From: Epiperipatus broadwayi
Taxonomy: Eukaryota; Onychophora; Udeonychophora; Euonychophora; Peripatidae
Length of the DNA: 64,000 nt
Reading direction: 5' to 3'
NCBI GenBank assembly: GCA_028023455.1
Contig: JAQFVV010012395.1
Location: forward strand, 4,342,001 to 4,406,000
Below the pieces are notes generated by a model. The model was not told where the DNA came from. It ran no database searches and was given only the letters and a program-made list of their open reading frames with translations. Positions 13,501 to 25,500 of the stretch are shown piece by piece (position 1 is the first letter of the stretch; every line of letters begins with the position of its first letter). A program made the position numbers and the translations under genes.

Positions 13501-16500
13501 ATATTATTTTAGACACATCTTTTCTTTCCTATGTGATGTGCAGCTTCCTCCAGATGGTCCGGAAAATGGGATATACATATAATTTTTCTAGCCCGCCATT
13601 TCTTATATTTTCAACATTCAAATTTGATAGTTTAATAATCTGAATCAATCACAATAATAAATAATAATTCAAGACAGCTTTTTATATCCAATTTTTAGCT
13701 AACTTAACCAATCAGAGATAGCATCACTTGCTATTTTTGGACAAATTTGTTTTAATTAGATCTCTAATTTATTTTCAACTAAATTATTTTTCAACTGAAA
13801 AGTTTAATCCTTTTTCCAGACACTTTTGTTTAAAAAAAAATAGACTCAATCCTTATTTCCTTTCTTTTCTTTTTCTTTTTCTTTTAACATCCAGGTAACA
13901 CTTCAAATCTTTGAGCTTCCTTCTTTAGATCTTGATAAGACAATTTCAAAAATCATAGTTCTGACCCATTATAAGTTTCCAAAGTGAAAAACAATTATTT
14001 ACAAAAAAAAAATTGCTACAAAGATTGATATCTGATTAAACAGATTTCCTCTTTTAACAAACAATTGTACAAAAAAAATAATTTAACAGATTTAATACTT
14101 CCTTTTCTTTCAATATTTAGGAAATGTAAAATTTTGTATGTAATGTACACACATCCTTCATTCTTTCAAATCATTCATAAACTAACCTTAAATAATATGA
14201 TTGCTAGCTTAGTAATTATAACCCAATTATTTAATTAAATCTGTAACTTTTAAATCCCACTTATAATTAAAGAAAAACAAAATAAAAGTATAGAATAAAA
14301 TGTTAGAATTGATCAAGCATAGCTTAGTTTTAAAGAAAGTTAAAATGTTGAATATTTGAAATATAAAACAAATAAATAATTTACACATACATTGCCTATA
14401 TGTATGCATTATAACTTTGCTTTTTAACAGGAAATTTAAATATTAAATAGTTTAAATGTGTGTATTACCTTTCTATCAACACACAAACAAATAAAGCATA
14501 TAATTGTTGTCCCACTCTCTTTCTGTTTAAAGCTTTTGAAATTTTGATCTGGAAGGGTTTGAACTTGGATACCCTACAGCTTCTTTTATGGTTATATAAA
14601 ATTGTGATGATGATTTTTGGTTTACCTTTTCTACATGCACATTACTATAAATTTATCTAGTGACTAAATTGTAATGGCACAGTATATGACAGTGCTAATA
14701 CTGTACATAAGACAAGTGTTATATGTTAACAGTCATAAGAAACTGCCAAATTAAAAACAAACATGTGCAAAGATAATTATTACTTCATCAAAAATTAAAT
14801 GAAGCAGAATTAATTATGTAGAAGAAAATTATCCTTCAGACCTGTGCTCTTTATTTTAATGTATATATTCAATATTTATTTATTTTATCTTTAATGGCTA
14901 TTTTATTATCAACCATCATCTATAGTGTTGCACTAAATATAGGACAGAATGGAAATTGACCAGTTTCTGAAACATCAAAATTAATTTTATTTGCGAGATA
15001 AGATTTGCCCATACAAAAGCGTTTGGGTTCAAAAAGATGGATGGCCACTCTATCTTTTCCAAAGACTTTATCATGTGTTTGAAGTATTAGTATTCAGTCA
15101 TTTATAGTTAAAATCTGCAAAGCGCATGTGCAACAGCTTAATGCTGTTTAAATATTATATTGTTAGTAGTAAATATTGAAAGAATTAATATTCTAATATC
15201 TTAAATGTTTCAAATAAGACAATGAACTCAATATTTGACCTAGACAGTAATAAACTTAATCTCATTTTAAAAAACTCAAATTCTTTAGGCTTTAAAGCTG
15301 AAAAATTTAAGTCAAACAATTCCAATCTTGAAATGCAAAAGCAAATGTCAGTAAAAAAGCACATACAAAACCTGACAAATAAGTATGCAAATTCATTCTA
15401 AAAAAGTGCTACATTCCTCATTTCTGAATATCAATATGGTCCCCTTCAAAATACCTCCCTTGGGAAGATATGCACCAACACAGCTAGTCATCCTTCAAAG
15501 CAATTTTGGAAGATTTTTCTCAAATGGCCATCAGAGTTATCATTATATTATTCTTCTTTTCAATATAACCATTTATCTTTAAATAAAGAAAAAAGTCAAT
15601 GGGGTCAGATCAGATGAATGGGAAGGGGTTAGTTATCTGCTTACTGGCTAAACACTGCCTCACAAACAGTGCCATATGAATTAATGCAATTCTGCACACA
15701 CTTTTCTCATGACAAAATTTATTAAGATTTTCCTTAATTGTTTCTCTATCAATGTTTATTTGGTCTGCTATGCTTCTTATAGTCCGCTAACAATTTTAAA
15801 TCACAATTTGATAAATTTTTGCAATATTTTCCTCAGTTCTACTCCTTACTGGCTGTCCCTCTCTTCATCCATAACACTTTCTCTCACCTTGGAAAAACAT
15901 TTAATTCAATGGTACACTGCCATTTTCTTCTTTGTATTATTCTTATAAACTTGGACTAATATGTCTCTCATTTCATTTTCACTTGCAAGTTTAACAAATC
16001 TGATGTTTGTTCATTGTTCTAATTCAAGCTCTGACATTCCCCAAGATGAATATAAAATATGCAACAATAATGAATGCCACTGACACGAATACAGATGTGA
16101 AACAATAATAGATCAAAGTTATGGAACCATATGTGATGTCACTACTCTTTTACTAAAGTCAAAAATCTCTCAGACACTATACCCAGAGAAATCTGTTAAC
16201 CACTTTACTTTCCCTTTCCATTCCCCACCCTAACTTTTTCCCATATTCTTCTCTATCCTGCTCTATTCCATTTCCACAATATCATCTTTGTCCTCTCTAT
16301 GGCCTTTATATCTAGTCCCCCTAGCTTCTTCCAAATCCAGCATAAATACCGAGAATCCACTTTCTGTATAATCACTTTGTTTATATTTACTCTCCCACAA
16401 CTTCATTATTTGTACCCTTTCTGCTTTTAAGTATTTACATTCAATTAGCAGATCTCCAATATTTTCCATGCCTTCCTTACATAATAAATTGCAGACTAAA

Positions 16501-19500
16501 GCACCCACATTTCTCCATTTATGTGTATATTCCCTTGTTGCGAGCGATCCTGTTCGAGCCTTAAACAGTAGGCTACTCTCCTTGCTATTATCCTAAATTA
16601 ACTCACACCCAATATTCTGTTTACTTCTATATATATTTAGACCCTTCTTACTCTTCATACTAGTTCTCCATCTCCCTACTTTTTATTAATGCATCTATTC
16701 TTCTATCCCATTCTTTGCTATTATATCACTCAACAATCTTCCTAACACAATTATCCCATCTTTTGCACAAGTATACTGACATAAAGTCTTTATCTAAATC
16801 TTCTGCATATCGCACTACCTTCCTCACTCATCTTGTTGCCTGTCCTTTACTCGTACCCTAATTAAATACTATTTTGCAATTACTGAAATGGTGTTAAATT
16901 TGCAAATTTAATTGTCAGACTTTGTATATATGTCAAACTCTATCATTAAGAAAGAGGATATTAAGACCAATCAATATTTTTATCATTATGACAGTTTACC
17001 ATTGTTTACATATCCTTTAACATTACTTAAGGTTATCAGAAACTTTATTAGCTCTTTATAAAGCTAAGATGTATAATACATGAGCATAAATACTATTATT
17101 ATATGTTTTTGATACATATAAACAGCATTTTTCTAGAATGCTTTATCACCTGTTTAGTTTTTCACTCTCCTCAGAGCCATTCACCTCATTGCTGATTTTC
17201 TTTTATCTTTAATGTAAACTTTTCTAGGAATTACACTTTTTTTTTTTTTAATACAATAAACTACCTCAAAATATTAGCACAATATGATTTCAAAATTATT
17301 TCCAGTACTTCTGTTCAAAAAAATCAACATTTGACCTGTCCTTCTTAAATTCTGAACTTTCACACCCATAGTCACATGAAATGGAACAAGTATTAGAAAT
17401 CATCTGCCTTCATCAACAAATCATAATTTTTGATTTTTCCGTATTTACCCATATTTTTTCTCTTTTTTAACCTAACCTGTTCGTTAAATTTTCTAATGAT
17501 AATTGTGATTTTATTAGTATATGTAAAATTGCTAATGCTTCTTCCATTAATCTTCAATCCACATTAGTTTTCATCTAAGTGGGATTCCCTCAATATGTAT
17601 TCAATATAGGAGTTGAATAGATAAGATGACGATATGCAACTATATCTAATTCCTTTACCAGTACAAAATAATCTGATTTGCTAATCTGTTTTATCTGTCA
17701 TTTCTATTAGTATGATCAAGTGAATCAAAAACCTTTTTCTAAAAAAAAAAATTTGTTTGTTTATTTCTTCTAGACTTAGTTTCAGTCAAAACCTACATTT
17801 TAATGTCTATATATACAGTTATGAAGGATCTTGTGGACAATGATAATGCATCCACCTATCTGTCTTTATATAATCTAGGTTTGAATTTAAGCAATGAACA
17901 CTTTTTTTAACAAACTTAGGATTTTGTCTTTCATATAGTAAACTCATGGACTACTTAATAAATAGGTTATCTAGCCATTTTTAGCTAGAGAATAAAAAAA
18001 AAAAGAGTAAAAAGCACTCAAGCCTTCACCACCTGACAATTGACAAGCCTATTTGCTTTCTCATTCATGGTTCTTCTATAATGATCAGTTGAAGGCTTTT
18101 GCTCTAAGCCTGCTTTACCATTTGCATTAATAAATAACTTTTGTTATGAAAAAATTAATATTACTGACATATATATATACAACATCATTTAGAATGATTT
18201 TAATTTAAAGATGATAACTTTTTACATTTTAGGAGTTTATGTTATATTTGTATTAAATATAATAAATAAGAGTGGATGTTATTTAATACACTAACAACTA
18301 AATTCCATTGCATTAACAAACAGACTGTGAATCCTGAAGGAAGATATTCATATGTTTCTGTGAGCTCAAAAGCAGATATTTTCATACTATATTGAATAGG
18401 AAAGAGTACTGCATAAATTAAATTTTGATTTAAAATTTTGTTGACTGAATTATTATTATTATTTTTAAAACAAGTTTTTATTGTTGTTAGTATAATTTTT
18501 TAAAAAGTATAAGATTTAACTACTGAAATAAAGCTTTTTTAAAAATATTGTATAATTATAATTTTACATATATTTTTTAATTACAATTGTTTATAAACCA
18601 AAATTTTAAGTATACATATTTTTATCTTATTCATAATATAATTTAAAAAAGTACCACTAACTTACATTTCATCTGTCGACATCTTAGTGACACCTATTGC
18701 TAGTGCATGTTCTTTTCCTTCAGCCATGATGGCCTTACTGTTAAGAAAAAGTCTGCGAAAAATATGTCACTTGTAAAATTCAATATTATAATAAAAAATA
18801 AAAATAGTTAAACATACACCTTTTTATTATTACTAGAAGTTTATTCTTGGTAATCATTTTCAGTCCCAAAATAAGAGACAACCATATACTAATAATAATA
18901 CATGGAAAAAAAAAAGTACAGTTAGATGCATGGGAAGTTGTGATATTGAAGCATTGAGTATCAGATTGAAATTTAATAAATTGAGACTTTTCTTTTGCTC
19001 ATTAATAATTTTATTATAATCAAATGGTCCATCAATTTTTATATTTTTGAAAACTGATGACAACTAAGATCTCAGATGAAACAGTCTAAATATAAAAACT
19101 GCAAATAAAAAAGTAAGAAAAATACATTTAAAAAGTATTTAACTCAAACAATTTTAAAGCAGAAAAATGCTACAGCCAGATTAGAAAAAATATAATCCTA
19201 TACTTTTATTACAATACCTCAAAGATATTAATACAAAATTACTTGCTACAGGAATGTTTATGCTAATGGACTAATTATATTCTGTAAACAATAAGTTAAC
19301 AAAAAACTGCATCTTTCATTGTGGCTTATCAGTGTTAAACTATTTTTGAGATATTATTATGAAACTGCAGTTTACATTAATAAATTTCTTTCCAGATGTG
19401 ATGTCATGTGATATAAAATGGCTTCTCTTTAAATAAAATCAGGACTGTATGCATAAGCTATGTCCAAAAATCTTATTAATTAACTCAATATTCTCTTCCT

Positions 19501-22500
19501 CCAAAACCATTGTATATCACAATAAATTAATCTGTATTTCATTTTTATTACTATCCAATTTATTTTTCCAGGCCTAATCCAATTCTTTTTTTATCCCATT
19601 TTAATAAAAGTTGTTTCAACAGTTCCATTATCCTGCCCTCATATTCTCCAATAAAAAATAATAAAATCTCTCTTTCATTCTTTTTTTTTCCTTTAAATTT
19701 CTTCCAATTTTCCATATAATTGATCATAATACTCTTTCAACATTCTACACCCCCAAAATAAGTGTTTAATACACTCTCTTCCATCTCCTTATAAACTGCA
19801 TGTACAATTCACTTCTTGTTCATTTTTGGCCTCTTTCCCTGGTATCTAAAACTCCTGCCTTGTACCAAATAGCATATAATGTCCTTTCAATGTTATTTCC
19901 TTTTAGTGTTACCATAAAAATCATTTTATATTTTATATATTTTTTATTCTTATATAACTCCAAAGCATTTATTTTTTGCTTATATTCATTTTCCATAAGT
20001 CTATTTTGTTTTTCTAACCAACTTATCTATTTTTTCTATATCTCACAATTATATGTCTGTAATATATTCATTATACATTTATCTCACTTTTAAAATATAT
20101 ACATGGAAATAAATTGTCTATTAACTTTGCATGTTATAAAACATTTCTTATCCAATATATTTGTTGTCATCTCTATATAATCCAATCAAATACTATTTTT
20201 ACTATATTTTCATTCATATATTATAACTTTTCATATATTTTTTAATGTACTTTTAATTTCTCTTATTAAAAAAAAGGAATCATACTATTTATCCTTAAAT
20301 AGTCTCATTTGTTATCACCATATAATGCATATCTGTTTATTTTTGTATTCTGCTAAAAATTTTGAGTTTCATGGTCAATAGAAAAAATACTATTTCCAAA
20401 TATTAAAGCAGAAACCATCACTCCTTATCAAATAATTCTACATACCTCTTATTTATTATATGAAAAATACATCAGATTTTTAATTAATACCCTATTTTTT
20501 TGCTTTTCTTTTAACTTTAATTTCCAATATCTATTTATATAAGTCTTTTCTTCTATTTAACAAAGTAATTATACTTTTTTTCTTCTATTTAATAAACTAC
20601 CTGAATACTTGTCATTCCTTTATTTCTTTTAGATAAATATCTCTCATTTTTCATTTTTAATCTTTTCATTATATATTAGATCTTAGATTTTTCTTCAGGA
20701 ATCCTCAATTGTAAATCTTTCAAACTCAATCTACAATTTTCTAGAAAAAAACTAAATGATAAAGGTGATAATGAAAATCCATATTACAAACAATTTTACA
20801 TTTAACTTCCACTATATTCTATATCCCAAATTGATATTTATATGGTCCAGTTACAATAGCAGTTCAAAGCTAGGAAAAGTTTAGGGAAATTAAAAATCAC
20901 TAGCAAGAAAAAATGTCATTAGGACAGTCAGTAATATCTGAATTTGATGTTAGTGATGCGGCAGAATGGCCACTATACACTATGCGGTTAGATAATTTTC
21001 TTTTGTTCAATGGGATTGAAGGCAATAAAAGAAAGATAGCAGTGCTAATCTGTTTATCAGGAAGAAGAGTAATAGATATAATAAGTATTATGAGATATCC
21101 ATACAAGACATGGTATCATATGAAGAGATAGTCAAAAAACTAAATGACCATTTTAGCCCCAGTCAGTCTAAATATATAGTCAGATTATCATTAAGAAACA
21201 GGAGACAAATTAAGGGTAAAACAGTAAAACAGTATGGCATGACTTTAACAGAATTAGCAAAAGATTGCGTATATGGAGATTATGTAGACGAGATACTACT
21301 AAATCAGTTATTTTGGGATCTGTTAGATGATAGACTCAGACAAAACCTGTTGACAGAAACAGATTTAAATTTCAAGTCAGTTATTAAGAAGGGAGTGGCT
21401 CACAAGCTGATAATAGAACAAGCAGCATTTTTAAAAATAAAATTGGAAATGAGAGTAAAATTGCAGCTGGAAAAATTGATCGAAAGGAATGGGATAAAAG
21501 CAGTAGCACAAGCAAAAGAATGAATAGTTTTTGCTATAGCAAATCTGGGCACATGAAAAGATAGTGCAAATTTTGAAATGAAAGGTGTGATAATTATAAA
21601 CAGAAAGGGCATTTGTCAAAAATGTGTAGGGAAACAGATAAAAAAGCTAGTCAGGAGAGGCATCGAAATAGAAAAACGGAGGGAGTGGCAACTGGCAATA
21701 TTTTTAATATCAATAACATGAGAGCAAGTAGGAAAAATAAGTTTATGTTACAGCTAGAAATCTGTAATAAAAAGTTAGAAATGGATTGATAGCAGGTCTA
21801 GAATATCAATGTTATCAGAGAAGCTATTGAAACAGCTTAGGGGAGAATGTACAGACATATCAATTAAAGAGATATCAATCAAGGCTGTAGATGTAAGTGG
21901 AAATGAACTAGGAATGATAGGTTATGTGATAGTGCCTATAAAGTACAAAAATAAAAAAGTAAAATTACCTATATGATTTAAAAAGTTAGGAATAACTGTT
22001 AATGAAAATGCTGTGAACAATGGGTCAAGCGGACAAGAGATAAAGCAAAGATTCCCAGAGTTATTTGCAAATGAATTAGCAAATCCTCTCCCTATTGAGA
22101 TAGTTGAAAAAGCAAATCATATTATTTGTAAAGCCAGAAAATACCATTGGCACAAAAAGAAAAAATAGAAGAAAAATCAGATCACTGGTTATCAAGGGCG
22201 TATTAACGCAGGTTGAGTTGGTGGATTGAGCAATGCCAATAGCAGTGGTAATCATTAAGCCAAATGGCCAAATTAAAATTTGTGGGAAATATAGAGTCAC
22301 TGTGAACAAATATTTGAATAAAGAAACATATCCAGTGCCTAATATAAGAGAAATGCCAGAAGGGTTAACAGATGCAAAGTTTTTTGCAAAATTACATCTG
22401 AATTCTGCATATCATCAGATGGAGATGACTGAAAAAATGGCTAAAATTTTAATGTTAACAATGTCTTTTGGGTTGTTCAGGTGTAACAGACTTTCATTTG

Positions 22501-25500
22501 AAATCTCCACGGCCCCCAACATTTTCCAAGCGAAAATTGACCACTGACTAAACGAATTAACAGGAGTCACACCATATTTTAACAATAAACTAATTGCAGC
22601 AGCATCAGTAAAAAAGTTGAGATACAGGGTATTAAGAGTTTGCGAAAGACTAAGTAGGGCAGGGGTTAAGCTGAATGAGGAAAAAGGTGTGTGGAAATAG
22701 GCCATATCATTTCAGACAGAGGGAAAAAGCCGTGTCTGGATAAAATCAAAGCAGTAAAAAAAAATGCAAATAAGCCCCATAATGTAAAACAATTGCAAGT
22801 GTTTTGGGATTAATAAACTTTTATGAACCATTTCTAAACAACAAAGCAATGGTAGCTAAATCATTATACGACTTGCTAAGAAAAGATCAAAAATGGCAGT
22901 GGACACAGATGCAAAAGTCAGCGTTTGAGAAAAAACTGCAAATAACTACTGATGCATCGGAATATGGGGTAGGGGCAGTATTAGTGCCCATGGTGGAGAG
23001 AATGGTTAGTAGGGTATGCCTCGCATACTCTAACGCAGAAAGAAATTATAGTCAAATCGATAAAGAAGCATTGGCTATTGTATTTGCACTTAAAAAAATT
23101 TCGCCAATATATATGGGGGAGAACTTTTGAAATATATACTGTTCATAAAACTTTATTAGATATTTTTGCTCAGCACCTGAATGCATAAGTTCGAGGATGT
23201 TACGCTGGCGGAATATTTTGGCCGCCTATGATTATCAGTTACATTACAAAAAAGAGAAAGATATCATGCATGCAGATGCTTTATCTAGATGCCCAGATAG
23301 ACTAGAACCTATAAATTCAGAAACGGAGGTGAATTATATAAATAGTATGAAATCAAGTATGATAAACAATGAAACAGTAAAAAAATGGACAAAGGATAAT
23401 CAGGGATACCAGATATTAACTAAATGGATAAGAGAAGGATGGCCTAAAACAAAACCGAGTTATTTAAATCAAGGGTTTTGGGTAAATAGGGAAAGACTGT
23501 CCGTATGTAAGGGATATATAATAATGGGGGATAAAACAGTAATACCGCCTGCAGGTCAAAGTCATGTATTAGAATTGTTGCATAAAAGTTATCCAGAAGT
23601 AGTGGGAGCAAAAGCATTGGCTTGTAGCTAGGTCTGATGGGCAAAAATAAATGCGGATATTAAGAAATACGTTAAAATGTGTGATATTTGCCAAACAGAG
23701 ATGGCACTTCCGGCAAAGAATTATACAGCGTGGCCTAGACCAGTAGTCTTTAACCCTTGATCCGTGGACCGGTGACAGGCTGCAGAAGTTTTTTGCCGGT
23801 TCGCGGTAGACTGGCGGGAAAGTTTGTAATAACAAAATAATAAGAGGTTAAACTTTTAATTAATATAAACAATTTTTATTTATTTTTTCATCTCATTTTT
23901 ACCCAATTAAAAAAAAAGAAACAGAACAAAAACAAAATCTAATCAATCATACATAAATATAATTTGTTTTTCTAGTTTTCACAGATGTTTATGAGGGGAG
24001 GGGGTAGAATTAAATTTTTTATTATTTTTCTAAAAAAATTCAAAATTAAAAAAAAGTTTTTTAACTATACAAACTCCATATATATATAACTTCATCTTGT
24101 ATATTTAACATTAAATACAAATATTACATTTATCATAATCATTGTCATGTAATTACACTTGCTGTGATATTGCCCAACATTCAGGTGACTAACATTTTAT
24201 TCTTGCATGTTTTAACAATGAAATAATAAATGCAGTAATGCAGGCACATTAATGAGAAAAATTATTGTACTGTTTTCTATAACAGTATGACTGTGCAACT
24301 TGAGAAAGAGTGTTCAACATGTTAAGGTAAGTAACACCATTACTATACACAGTAACTAGGGTGTTGTTTTGATCAGTTATAACAATTATGCTCATCTAAG
24401 GCTAAGCAGTTTACATCTTTAAGAAAATTTATCTGTAGACTTCTGCCAGTCCGCGAAACCTTATCCTTATTTTTGCCGGTCCGTGAAACCTTATTCTTAT
24501 TTTTGCCGGTCCGCAGGTGTGAAAAGGTTGAAGACTACTGGCCTAGACAACCAGTCCATGGGAGAGATTGCACATTGACCACGCAGAGCCGATCACAGGA
24601 AAAATTATATTAATATCAATAGATGCGTTTTCAAAGGGGTCAGAATGTTACAAAGTAAAAAATATGAGCACAGAGGAAACAATAAAATGTTTCAACAAAG
24701 TTTTCTCGATATAGGGATTACCGGAAATCATAGTGTCAGATAATGCAACTACTTTCACGAATCATATCATGCAAAAATATTTTAAAGAGATGGAATTCAA
24801 CATATTAGTACCTCTCTCCGTACCATCCCAAATCAAATGGCATGGCTGAAAAAGCAGTTCAATAAATTAAAAAGTTTTTAAAAAAGTAATCATGTACATT
24901 TTCAAAATACTTTGCAGGAAATAATGCTTTGGCAATCCAACGCCTTGCACAGTAACTGGAGTTACTCCTGAGGAACTGCTACTGGGACGAAATTATCATT
25001 AATCCATTTGGGACTGCAGTGTGGAGTCATAATATGATGAGTAAAACTTGGCATAAAGGTACAGTAAAAAAGATTTTGATGAATCATATGGTAATTAACA
25101 GGAGTGAAAATGATGTAACATATAGATGCCATGAAAACTATGCTAGAGGGCAGGAAATAACACACATTCGATTTTGGAATGATGAATTTAAGAACTGAAA
25201 AGAAAACGTGCAATCCAAAGGCAGAGATTCAGGAAAACCAAAAAATGATAATGTTATTATAGAAGAAGTATCTGAAGAAAAAGAAAGTTTGCAAATGCTT
25301 ATAGAACAGGCAGAATCAGAAGTTGTACTATCAGGAAAAAAAATCACCTAGACCTATTCAGGAAAAGCAGAAAACGAACAGATTTCAAGATTATGTATAA
25401 TAAGTAAATGGGGTATTTTGGTAAAAATATTGTTTGAGTAACTGTAATTTGTATAAGTTATAAAGCTAAAAATTGTGACTCCAGAAAAAAGAGAAACCTA

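Larger units (their letters stand above)
1532..18665 (-). other. MCTS1 intron 5 (17.1 kb)
   Basis: Bounded by GTAAGT and TTTTTTTAG. Repeats inside are listed separately. I see no gene or clear repeat in 1532-2200, 2560-3488, 3799-5419, 8824-9455, 9720-11680, 11800-15380 or 18130-18660, apart from A/T runs, short (AT)n tracts and a GAT/AAT trinucleotide run near 12110-12160. An open frame at 13059-13355 has no recognisable similarity and is probably chance. Confidence 0.85.
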
